NCBI GenBank assembly: GCA_023228295.1
Contig: JALOBP010000010.1
Coordinates: 1-51,263, forward strand
DNA length: 51,263 nucleotides
Direction of reading: 5' to 3'
From: Methanoregula sp.
GTDB taxonomy: Archaea; Halobacteriota; Methanomicrobia; Methanomicrobiales; Methanospirillaceae
Positions within the stretch are counted from its first letter, which is position 1. Each line of letters opens with the position of its first letter. The translations under genes and the position numbers were made by a program. Positions 35,574 to 43,269 of the stretch are shown here, piece after piece. Under the pieces are notes generated by a model. That model saw only the letters and a program-made list of their open reading frames with translations. It was not told where the DNA came from and did no database searches.

Positions 35574-35868
35574 ACCCTCGCACGGATGTATCGGGCATGT
35601 TCATCGGACACTTTATGGTTGCGTATCTCCCCATTGCGCTCTTCGCGTCGATCCCGCCACTTGTTTTCCTGTTGTCTCGCAGATACAGGGCCGCTCAAAA
35701 TCGATACAGATGAAATTTTTCCCGGTCATGCAGTAAAAATCATTCATGCCTGCTCATCGTTCAGGTGTTACGTTTCATCATTCCGGACATGTGCACATGG
35801 TTTTGATACAAATCATGGTGCCGGTCCAGCACTTTTGGCGGGAATCCATTTCTTCCATAATTACCTGT
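35574..35868. other. Convergent intergenic region
   Basis: This region of nearly 300 nt separates the ferredoxin gene from the 3' end of cooC. No coding frame is convincing. There are short A/T runs but no strong terminator hairpin. Confidence 0.4.
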
Positions 35869-36720
35869 TCAAAAATATCCAATACCTTTCAATCCATCAT
35901 CCACGCCCTGCAATTGCTTCACATCATGGACCTGCACGCATTGCCGGATATCTTCTGCAAGGCAGCGCATCCCCTCCCTGAACGGGGACTGATGATCAAG
36001 GAGCGGCGTGACAACCGGTTCGAAACGCACCACGTCAGGATCCACCGGAAGGCTGATCACCCGGGAGAAGAGTTCATCTTTCCCGCAGAATTCATGGAAT
36101 TTCCCCGCATCGTCCCGGCCCGGGGACCGGTTCACGACAAGAATCCGTTTTTTTATTCCCATCTGCCGTGCGAGATCCGCGGATTCCCGTGCAACCGATA
36201 CTGCGTTCCAGGACGGATCGCTGACAATCAGGGCGGTATCAAACCCGTCGGCAACCGCCCGCCCGAAATGTTCCATGCCGGCCGGCGTGTCCAGCAGGAC
36301 CACCTGGTCCGGCAGGAGGGGGATGTGGCGGAGGATCGCGGCAAGGAGCGTATACTCTGCACAGAGGCACCCGGTCCCCGCCGTCCGCACGCCGCCCATG
36401 ACGAGCAGCCGCAGGTTATCTGCAACAGGAATGGAGAACCGGTCGATGACATCGCTCACATCCGGGTTCAGGGTCAGAAGCCCACCCGGTGAGATGTCCG
36501 GGCCGGCGCCGGTCTTTTCCCGGAGATAATCCGCACTTCCGGAGACCGGGACGATCTGCCGCGCATTATCCGGGGAAATACCGAGCGTCACCGCAAGGTT
36601 CTGCTGCGGATCGCCATCCACGGCAAGGACCCGGAGCCCGTCCCGGGAAAAGATATGGGCAAGGAGCGCGGTGGTCGTGGTCTTGCCAACGCCACCCTTG
36701 CCGGCAATAACGATCCGCAT
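35869..36720 (-). CDS. cooC: CooC-type nickel-insertion ATPase
   Basis: This 283-residue MinD/ParA-like ATPase matures nickel CO dehydrogenase. It starts RIVIAGKGGVGKTTTTALLA, a deviant Walker A motif with the signature Lys, followed by RVLAVDGDPQQNLAVTLG. Another motif is VVLLDTPAGMEHFGRAVADG. A Cys pair of the CxC type expected for nickel binding is represented by GTGCLCAEYT. The ATG at 36720 matches family starts; a longer frame from 36789, two bases after the cooS stop, would add a Pro/Ala-rich tail. It lies directly downstream of cooS on the same strand. Confidence 0.92.
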   Translation of the reverse strand: MRIVIAGKGGVGKTTTTALLAHIFSRDGLRVLAVDGDPQQNLAVTLGISPDNARQIVPVSGSADYLREKTGAGPDISPGGLLTLNPDVSDVIDRFSIPVADNLRLLVMGGVRTAGTGCLCAEYTLLAAILRHIPLLPDQVVLLDTPAGMEHFGRAVADGFDTALIVSDPSWNAVSVARESADLARQMGIKKRILVVNRSPGRDDAGKFHEFCGKDELFSRVISLPVDPDVVRFEPVVTPLLDHQSPFREGMRCLAEDIRQCVQVHDVKQLQGVDDGLKGIGYF

Positions 36721-36791
36721 GCCCCTGTTGTTGTCGGAATAATTTCCGGCCGCGGCCGGGCTGCCCGGGAAGGGGAGTTGCGCCGGCATGA

Positions 36792-38750
36792 TCAGATCCC
36801 AAGCCGGGTCCGTTTCAGCTCGATGTGATCCGCAAGGAGCACCGCTGCCTTCGCCGGGTCGGGCTCAACGGAGAAACTCGCGTTCACGACATCATTGAGC
36901 CCCGAGGTCAGGAGCGAGACGGTTGCCGGGCTTCCCGTGATGTGCGGCATCACGCCAAGCACCGTGTACACGCCGGAAGCAACGAAGTATGCCCCGATCG
37001 AGACCGCCTTCTGGGAATACCACTCCGGTGCTGCGCCGGCGATGGGCAGCTTGTGGATCGGCACGTTCAGCGCACCCGCGAGCTCTGCCGCGAGGACGAG
37101 GATACGGGAGTTGTCCACGCAGGAGCCCATGTGGAGGACCGGAGGGATCTTCAGGGATTCGCAAACCTCCCGCAGGTCATCGCCCGCAAGCGCTGCCGCC
37201 CCGGGACGGAGCAGCCCGGCCTTTCCGGACGCTATCGCGGCGCAGCCGGTCTCGACAACGAGAATATTTCTCTTAATCAGTTCCTTTGCGAGCGTGACAT
37301 GCCCGAAATCATGCTTGATATGCGGGTTATTGCAGCCAACGATCCCGACCGCCCCCCGGATCTTCCCGGCCGCTATCAGGTCGATGAGTGGCTTGAACGA
37401 TCCGCCAAGTGCGTTTTTGATCGCCTCGTTGGAGAACCCGGCCATGACCGGCATCGGTTCTCCCGGGATCAGGACCCTCTGGTGGTTCCGGTTTTTATAA
37501 TTCTCTACGGCCATCCGCACGATTGCTTTTGCCGTGAGATTGGCATCCTCCGCATGGAAATCGAAGAAATACGAGCCCGGGATCTTTGCTTTGGAACTCG
37601 TGGAGATGATATGGGTGTGATAGCAGCTCGCGGTCCGGGGGAGCGAGGGGAAGATGCACTGGTAGTCCACGACCATCGCCTCCAGGGCACCGGTCGCGAT
37701 GATCAGTTCCTGGTTCAGGTGGTTTCCCGACATCGGGATACCTTTTCTCATGAGCAGCTCGTTGCCGGTACAGCACATGCCGACAAGGTTGATCCCCTTT
37801 GCCCCGTATTTTTGTGCAAGCGCGACCAGTTCGGGATCTGATACCGCCTTCACGATAACTTCGGAGAGCACCGGGTTATGGCCATGCACCGAGATGTTCA
37901 CGTGATCGGCTTTGAGCACCGCCAGGTTCATCATCGAGCTGGTGATTGTCGGCGTGCCGAACAGGATGTCCGAGGCCTCGGTGCCGATCATCGAGCCGCC
38001 CCAGCCGTCAGAGAGCGATGTGCGCAGGCCCTGGAGCAGGATGTTCACGTAATCCGCACCAACGCCCATCTGGACGCGGTGCATGGAGTCCACCACCTCG
38101 CGGTCAATGCCGCGGGGGGAGATCCCTGCCGCGTCCCAGATCTCCCGGGTTGCTTTCGGGGCACGGTTCAGGAAGGCGAGGGTATTTTTTCGCATGCCGT
38201 ATTCATCGAGCATGGCGCCGCCCAGTTCCGCGGCAAGTTCTTCAGGTTTTTTGCCATCGGTTTTAATCCCGTATTCCATGCAGACCTTCCGGAGTTTTTC
38301 CGGATCGGCAATGGCATAATCACGGGTCTTCCCGGTCCCGAAAAGATACAGTGTCTCGGCAATATCGCGGCCATGGTCGGAGTGGGCAGCGGCACCGGTT
38401 GCGATCATGTCCAGCAGGTTGCGGGAGACCATAAGGTCGGCATCAGCACCGCAGACGCCCCGGATCCGGTGGGGCGGGATGATCCGGCAGGGCCCCATCG
38501 TGCAGCGTGAACACGATGTCCCGTCAAGACAGTACTTGCACGAGGGCTGTTGCATCTCGTACCGGTCCCAGACGGTTTCCATGCCCTCCCTCAGCATCAG
38601 TTCAAGGATCGGCTTTGCGTTCTCATCGATCGTCCGCTCGTTCTTCTTCTGTTCAATCAGTGCCGGGTTCAAAAGCGACATCCGCGCCCTGTCAAGCTCG
38701 CAGACATCGAGTTTCTCCCGGACCAGCCGGGGTTCTGGTTCTTTTTCCAT
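36792..38750 (-). CDS. cooS: Ni-Fe-S carbon monoxide dehydrogenase catalytic subunit
   Basis: This enzyme of 652 residues oxidises CO to CO2. The C-cluster ligands are visible as His in SVHGHNPVLSEV and Cys in MCCTGNELLM, VVDYQCIFPS, IVGCNNPHI, VETGCAAI and MGSCVDNS. The catalytic-site Lys is in SQKAVSIGAYFVASG and a conserved His is in AAAHSDHGRD. The B-cluster ligands are Cys80, Cys83, Cys88 and Cys100. The D-cluster site is unusual: Cys71 and Cys74 (CKYC), with Ser79 where the usual distant cysteine lies. The ATG at 38750 follows GGTGTGAGTGAG; upstream codons to 38834 are unlikely. The gene has a shared stress promoter element and precedes cooC. Confidence 0.96.
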   Translation of the reverse strand: MEKEPEPRLVREKLDVCELDRARMSLLNPALIEQKKNERTIDENAKPILELMLREGMETVWDRYEMQQPSCKYCLDGTSCSRCTMGPCRIIPPHRIRGVCGADADLMVSRNLLDMIATGAAAHSDHGRDIAETLYLFGTGKTRDYAIADPEKLRKVCMEYGIKTDGKKPEELAAELGGAMLDEYGMRKNTLAFLNRAPKATREIWDAAGISPRGIDREVVDSMHRVQMGVGADYVNILLQGLRTSLSDGWGGSMIGTEASDILFGTPTITSSMMNLAVLKADHVNISVHGHNPVLSEVIVKAVSDPELVALAQKYGAKGINLVGMCCTGNELLMRKGIPMSGNHLNQELIIATGALEAMVVDYQCIFPSLPRTASCYHTHIISTSSKAKIPGSYFFDFHAEDANLTAKAIVRMAVENYKNRNHQRVLIPGEPMPVMAGFSNEAIKNALGGSFKPLIDLIAAGKIRGAVGIVGCNNPHIKHDFGHVTLAKELIKRNILVVETGCAAIASGKAGLLRPGAAALAGDDLREVCESLKIPPVLHMGSCVDNSRILVLAAELAGALNVPIHKLPIAGAAPEWYSQKAVSIGAYFVASGVYTVLGVMPHITGSPATVSLLTSGLNDVVNASFSVEPDPAKAAVLLADHIELKRTRLGI

Positions 38751-38840
38751 CTCACTCACACCATGATTCCAGGATAGCGGGGAAATGCCGGAACAGACCG
38801 TCCCGTCATGCTCCCCTCCTGAAGGGGAATGCACGACAGG

Positions 38841-38890
38841 AGAGTATAGGCCCTTTCCTGAGAGTCAGATTATGAAACAAAAATTGCAAC
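38841..38890 (-). promoter_or_regulatory. Shared stress promoter element before cooS
   Basis: Read on the minus strand this is GTTGCAATTTTTGTTTCA, then TAATCTGACTCTCAGGAAA and GGGCCTATACTC. GTTTCATAATCTG and CCTATACTCT are identical to the sod copy. It ends about 90 nt before the cooS ATG. Confidence 0.72.
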
Positions 38891-38922
38891 AAAAAACCGG
38901 CGCTAAAACCCCCTTTCGCAAA

Positions 38923-39115
38923 GATGGGGGCTGATGTCCCCTTACCCCCGTAGGGAGGTATGCCGCCGCCCCGATGGGCGCCCCGCGGCGGCCTCAATGA
39001 GCGGTCATCCCATAATCCTTTGAAAATTTTCATTTTGGAGAAGGGGTAATCCGTAGTTATCGCTCAGCGGGGGCTGCCACAGCGGCGGGGGCAGAGCGCA
39101 AGCGGAGCCCCCGAG
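38923..39115. repeat. Dispersed GC-rich hairpin repeat, copy B
   Basis: This copy begins GATGGGGGCTGATG and shares with copy A the stem GCCGCCGC (38962-38969) and GCGGCGGC (38985-38992), the CGGTCATCCC word, and a GTTATCGCT ... CAGCGGCGGGGGC end. It has no coding features. It lies between cooS and lon. Confidence 0.75.
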
Positions 39116-39278
39116 AGCGTCAGAAATTGCTGAATAATTTCTCCAGGGTAAAAAACAGCATATTTTTCCGGCAGGGAGCCACCACGGTATCACCGGATCC
39201 GGCCATGCCCCATCCGGGTATCTGCAAAAATAAAAATCATGGGGGGGATGGATGGCACCCGCCCGCTGATAATCCCGT

Positions 39279-41681
39279 TCAGAGATTCTGCACGGGAACA
39301 TAACTGTTCCCGGCATGCATCGCAACCGACCGGGGCATCCCGATACCCAGCGCTTCTTTTAAGACTTCCTCAACGGTCTCGACCGGAACGAACGCCAGTT
39401 CGCCCCGGACATCTGCCGGTACATCCTGCAGGTCCCGCTCGTTCTCTTTTGGCAGGATGATCTTTTTGATCCCTGCCCGGTGGGCCGCAAGGATCTTCTC
39501 CTTGATCCCCCCGACCGGCAACACGGCACCGCTCAGGGTGATCTCGCCGGTCATCGCAAGCGCCGGGTCAACGGTCCTGCCGGTGATCAGGGAGGCAAGC
39601 GCCGTAAAGAGGGTCACACCTGCTGAAGGCCCGTCCTTGGGTGTTGATCCTGAGGGTACGTGGACGTGGATGTCGCTTATCATGAAATTGAACCCGTTCT
39701 CCGCGCTTGCAAGCCGGGAACGGATGAGGGAGAGCGAGATTGTTGCCGACTCCTTCATCACGTCCCCCAACTGGCCGGTGAGCGTGAGCTTGCCGGTGCC
39801 GGGCATGAACGTCCCCTCGATGAAAAGGATCTCCCCGCCAACGGGGGTCCATGCAAGGCCGGTGACCACACCGGGGACCGGCTCCTTGCGTGCCACTTCC
39901 TGCCGGATCAGTTCCTTCCCGAGCACGTCGGCGAGATTTTTCTCTGATACAACAAACGGAAGTTCCGCGGTACCGGAGACGATCTTCTCGGAAACATGCC
40001 GGGCCGCCTTTGCCAGCTGCTTCTTGAGCCACCGGACACCGGCCTCGCGGGTGTACTTCCCGATGATGACGTTCAGGGCCTCGTCCTCGAACCGGAGCTT
40101 GTCCGCATCGAGCCCGTGCTCGGCGAGGATCTCGGGAATGAGGTGGTCCTTTGCAATCGCGAACTTCTCGTTCTTCGTGTAGCCCGAGATCTCGATCAGC
40201 TCAAGCCGGTCGAGCAGCGGGGCCGGGATGGTTGCGAGGGAGTTGGCGGTCGCGATGAAGAGCACATCGGAGAGGTCGTAGGGGACCTCAAGGTAGTGGT
40301 CCGAGAACGTGTTGTTCTGCTCCGGGTCAAGGACTTCGAGCAGCGCACTTGCCGGGTCGCCGTTATACGACATCGCCAGCTTGTCGATCTCGTCAAGGAT
40401 GAAGACAGGATTTTTCGTGCCGGCCTTCTGCATCCCCTGGATGATCCGCCCGGGCAGTGCCCCGACATAGGTCCGCCGGTGCCCCCGGATCTCGGCCTCG
40501 TCCCGGATGCCGCCCAGGCTGACCCTGACGTATTTCCGTCCAAGCGCCTCGGCAATACTCCTGCCAAGGCTCGTCTTGCCCGTGCCGGGCGGGCCGGCAA
40601 AGAGGAGGATCGACCCCTGCTTCTCCTGCCGGAGTTTCATGACCGCAAGGTGCTGGATGATCCGTTCCTTAACTTTTTCAAGGCCGTTATGGTGGCTCTC
40701 GAGCACCCGCTTTGCCTCCGCGATGTCGATGCTCTTCTTCTCTTCCGTCTTCCACGGGAGGTCGAGCATGAGATCGAGATAGTTCCGGATCACGGAGGCC
40801 TCGTGGTTCTGGTTTCCGCCGGTATCGAGCTTCCGGACCTCCACGAGTGCCTTCTTCTTCACATCGTCCGGCATGGCGGACGCTTCGATCTTTTCCCGGT
40901 AACCCGGGTCACCGGGTGTCCCTTCACTCTCATCAAGTTCTTCCTGGATCACCCGGAGCTGTTCACGCAGCATCGCCTCCCGGTTCGACTTGCTCACCCG
41001 GTCGGTGACTTTCTTTGCCATTTCGATCCGGATGCTGATATTCTCCCGCACTTTGATGAGGAGTTCAAGGAACGTGATATACCGCTGCCGGACCGAGACG
41101 ATCTCGAGGAGTGCCTGCTTCTCGGCGAGCTGGACCGGCAGGAACGGTGTGACAAAGCCCGTGATCTCGTCAATGGAGTCCATCCGGTCGATCGGGCCGG
41201 TGAACTGTTCCGAACCGTTAAACCGGCTGCTGATCTCGTGGATGGTGAGTTTGATATCCGAAAGTATCCGGGCCTGTAATTCCTCATCGAGGTCCTGTAC
41301 GTCCGGGACCGGCTCGTAGGTTGCATAGAACCGCCCGTCCTTTTCAACAACCGCGACCGCCCGTGCCCTCCCGGTGACCAGGGCACCGACAAGATACCCG
41401 TCATCGGTCGGCTGGATATGCGAGATCCGGAACATGTTGCCGACCTTATACAGCGACTCCGGCGTCAGTTCTGAAGGACGGGTCCCGCTTTTCACGGTAA
41501 GGCCGATTGCATGGACCGCGTCCCCTTTTTCGTTTTCCATGGCGGCAAGCAAAAGTTCGCCCGTGGCCAGGTCAACCGGGAATTTTGTCCGGCTGTCCGG
41601 GTACACGACAATCTCAAAGAGCGGTATGACGATCTTGTCAGCAGTGTCTTGTGCGATACTCTCATTTTTTTCTGGTTGCAT
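39279..41681 (-). CDS. lon: ATP-dependent Lon protease (bacterial LonA type)
   Basis: This 800-residue soluble protease degrades damaged proteins. The N-terminal domain (residues about 15-210, IVIPLFEIVVYPDSRTKFPV) and coiled coil are of LonA type. The AAA+ module has Walker A in LLFAGPPGTGKTSLGRS and Walker B in PVFILDEIDKLAM. The catalytic Ser is in TPKDGPSAGVTLFTALA and the Lys is in GGIKEKILAAHRAGIKKII. No membrane anchor is present, unlike the LonB normal in archaea, which points to transfer from bacteria. The start MQPEKNESIAQ has a MarR-type operator 14-40 nt upstream. Confidence 0.97.
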   Translation of the reverse strand: MQPEKNESIAQDTADKIVIPLFEIVVYPDSRTKFPVDLATGELLLAAMENEKGDAVHAIGLTVKSGTRPSELTPESLYKVGNMFRISHIQPTDDGYLVGALVTGRARAVAVVEKDGRFYATYEPVPDVQDLDEELQARILSDIKLTIHEISSRFNGSEQFTGPIDRMDSIDEITGFVTPFLPVQLAEKQALLEIVSVRQRYITFLELLIKVRENISIRIEMAKKVTDRVSKSNREAMLREQLRVIQEELDESEGTPGDPGYREKIEASAMPDDVKKKALVEVRKLDTGGNQNHEASVIRNYLDLMLDLPWKTEEKKSIDIAEAKRVLESHHNGLEKVKERIIQHLAVMKLRQEKQGSILLFAGPPGTGKTSLGRSIAEALGRKYVRVSLGGIRDEAEIRGHRRTYVGALPGRIIQGMQKAGTKNPVFILDEIDKLAMSYNGDPASALLEVLDPEQNNTFSDHYLEVPYDLSDVLFIATANSLATIPAPLLDRLELIEISGYTKNEKFAIAKDHLIPEILAEHGLDADKLRFEDEALNVIIGKYTREAGVRWLKKQLAKAARHVSEKIVSGTAELPFVVSEKNLADVLGKELIRQEVARKEPVPGVVTGLAWTPVGGEILFIEGTFMPGTGKLTLTGQLGDVMKESATISLSLIRSRLASAENGFNFMISDIHVHVPSGSTPKDGPSAGVTLFTALASLITGRTVDPALAMTGEITLSGAVLPVGGIKEKILAAHRAGIKKIILPKENERDLQDVPADVRGELAFVPVETVEEVLKEALGIGMPRSVAMHAGNSYVPVQNL

Positions 41682-41694
41682 GGTTGCCTCAATA

Positions 41695-41720
41695 ATTTAG
41701 TTCGAATTTACCTAACTAAT
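41695..41720 (-). promoter_or_regulatory. MarR-type operator before lon
   Basis: On the minus strand TTAGTTAGGTAAATTCGAA lies just upstream of the lon ATG at 41681. The first ten bases are identical to the site before marR, on the opposite strand. Its position would block transcription initiation of lon. Confidence 0.55.
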
Positions 41721-41737
41721 GCCCGGGACAAAAAAAA

Positions 41738-42157
41738 TTACCTGACTTTTTTCAGGATCTCTACCAGGAGTTCCTGCTCGTGTTCATCCAGGGAATCCAT
41801 CAGTCGCTCAATCATCCTTCGCAGGGCGGCCTCTTCGGCAGTTGCGATCATCTTCCCTTTATCTGTCAGCCGGATATAGATGATCCGGCCGTCATCGGGA
41901 GATTGTTCACGGTACGCACACTCCATCCGGACGCATTTGTTGACCATCTCGGTGATCGTGGGCTTGGAGTTTTTTGTGATCTCCGCAAGACGGCTGAACG
42001 TGACCTCCCCCTCTTCATCGATGACTTTGAGGTAGGCTACCTGTTTGACCGTCATGTCGGAGAGCCCGCATTCAGAGAAGATCGAGCAGGAGCATTCGTT
42101 CCGGATCCTGACCAGGTGATCCAGTACTTCGAACAGGTGCTCCTCTCGTTCCATCAT
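41738..42157 (-). CDS. MarR-family transcriptional regulator
   Basis: This 139-residue winged-helix protein has the MarR layout. The N-terminal dimerisation helix is HLFEVLDHLVRIRNECSC. The helix-turn-helix comprises TVKQVAYLKVIDEEGEVTFS and LAEITKNSKPTITEMVNKCV. The wing is YREQSPDDGRIIYIRLTDKG, and the C-terminal helix is acidic. Cysteines Cys and Cys in SCSIFSECG near residue 20 could sense redox. A palindromic site lies within 20 nt upstream of its start, and the same half-site occurs before lon, so it likely represses itself and lon. It is divergent from the cupredoxin gene. Confidence 0.9.
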   Translation of the reverse strand: MMEREEHLFEVLDHLVRIRNECSCSIFSECGLSDMTVKQVAYLKVIDEEGEVTFSRLAEITKNSKPTITEMVNKCVRMECAYREQSPDDGRIIYIRLTDKGKMIATAEEAALRRMIERLMDSLDEHEQELLVEILKKVR

Positions 42158-42168
42158 GCTCCGATCCT

Positions 42169-42190
42169 TTGTTAGTTAGGTCTTACCTAA
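42169..42190. promoter_or_regulatory. Palindromic MarR-type operator before marR
   Basis: TTAGTTAGGTCTTACCTAA contains the inverted repeat TTAGGT-CTT-ACCTAA. It lies 12 nt upstream of the marR start and 143 nt upstream of the divergent cupredoxin gene. It is probably the autoregulatory site and may control both. Confidence 0.6.
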
Positions 42191-42332
42191 TCATAAAGAT
42201 GATGGTCGGGGTAGGGTCCCAGGCCCCCGTCCGGCTGCCCCTGCGATGATCTCCCGCCGGGATGGCGAAGCGGCATTTTCCCCATTTGTAACTATCCGGC
42301 TCTTTATTACCCCGGTCTTCCATGATGAACAT

Positions 42333-42719
42333 ATGCCAGCATCTTCCCGTCCTTTGTCCTGCACAGCCTGTGCCGTCATGCTCATCCTTGCCTGCATGGC
42401 TGCCGGCTGTTCAAATGCCCCGTCACCCGTCACGGCCCCGGCACAGGGGGGATCACTGGCCGGGAATTCCGTTGCGATCAAAAATTTTGCGTTCGACCCC
42501 CCGGACCTGACAGTGAAACCCGGTACGACCGTCACGTGGGTTAACCAGGACGGGACTTCGCATACCATCGTCTTTGATGCCGGCGCTCCCGCATCGTTCT
42601 CTTCAGAGTCCCTTGCAAATGGTGGATCCACCGCATTCACGTTCACCCGGGCAGGGACCTACGCGTACCACTGCTCGGTTCACCCGTCAATGAAAGGCAC
42701 GGTCGTCGTGCAGGAATAA
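42333..42719 (+). CDS. Cupredoxin lipoprotein (plastocyanin-like)
   Basis: This protein of 128 residues begins with a lipoprotein signal, LILACMAAGCS, whose lipobox cysteine should be lipidated and anchor it outside the membrane. The mature domain is a blue-copper fold: VAIKNFAFDPPDLTVKPGTT, TWVNQDGTSHTIVFD with the first His ligand, and TYAYHCSVHPSMKGTVVV with Cys, His and Met ligands. It transfers single electrons. The longer frame starting at 42246 adds an unlikely arginine-rich extension. The neighbours, two small His-bearing membrane proteins and a molybdopterin protein, suggest a shared redox chain. Confidence 0.9.
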   Translation: MPASSRPLSCTACAVMLILACMAAGCSNAPSPVTAPAQGGSLAGNSVAIKNFAFDPPDLTVKPGTTVTWVNQDGTSHTIVFDAGAPASFSSESLANGGSTAFTFTRAGTYAYHCSVHPSMKGTVVVQE

Positions 42720-42722
42720 ATC

Positions 42723-42944
42723 ATGGTCACATCCTTCATCCATAGCATGATCCTGGGCCTCCCGGTTGCAGCCTGGTTTGGCATGGCAACGTTCCTGTGC
42801 CTTGTCACCACCGCAATCCTCGGGATTCTCGTCCTGAAGGGGCGGTACAACATCCCGTTTGGCTGGCATATGAGAATGGCTGCCGTGACGATCGGTTTTG
42901 CCGTGGTCCATCTGGTGCTGGTTATCGGACAATATTATTTTTAG
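42723..42944 (+). CDS. Small two-helix membrane protein with histidines
   Basis: This 73-residue protein has two membrane segments (VAAWFGMATFLCLVTTAILG and MAAVTIGFAVVHLVLVIGQY). His residues lie next to or within the helices (NIPFGWHMRM and VVHLVLV). The spacing resembles one half of a small cytochrome b-like or DUF4405 module, so it may bind heme, but this is not proven. It starts 3 nt after the cupredoxin gene and overlaps the next frame. The short length is similar to other genes of this cassette. Confidence 0.75.
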   Translation: MVTSFIHSMILGLPVAAWFGMATFLCLVTTAILGILVLKGRYNIPFGWHMRMAAVTIGFAVVHLVLVIGQYYF

Positions 42945-43236
42945 TGCAGGAAGAGGCAGGTGCAATCACGGAACCGCAGGTTATCAAATGGGCAGTCAGC
43001 CTCGCGATGGGGATCTCGTTTGCGATCAGTTTCTGTACCGGGCTGCTGAAATTCACGCTGCTTTTACGAGTACCGGGCTGAACATGGTTGTCCTGCCCTC
43101 AGCACTGATCTCGGACATTCACGACTGGTCAGGGCTCGTACTTGGAATAGTAGTATGCCTGCACCTGTACCTGAACCGCCACTGGATTATTTCCATGACA
43201 AAGACCGTCCTCTGGGGTACATCAGAGAATACCTGA
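42944..43236 (+). pseudogene. DUF4405-like membrane protein, frameshifted
   Basis: Two consecutive frames encode one membrane protein. The first, from a GTG overlapping the preceding stop, gives ITEPQVIKWAVSLAMGISFA and SFCTGLLKFTLLL. The second gives TSTGLNMVVLPSALISDIHD, WSGLVLGIVVCLHLYLNRHW and a short tail. HDWSG and LHLYLNRHW are typical heme-linked histidines of DUF4405-type proteins. The break lies at the CTTTTACG run near 43060, where one extra T would restore the frame. It may be a real mutation, a programmed shift or a sequence error. If intact, it would be a membrane partner of the molybdopterin protein. Confidence 0.6.
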
Positions 43237-43269
43237 TGGAACAAAGGGCCGCGAACAGCAACAGCCTCG

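Noticed and set aside
35586..36492. Long plus-strand frames opposite cooC
   Set aside because: They are antisense shadows of a well supported ATPase gene.
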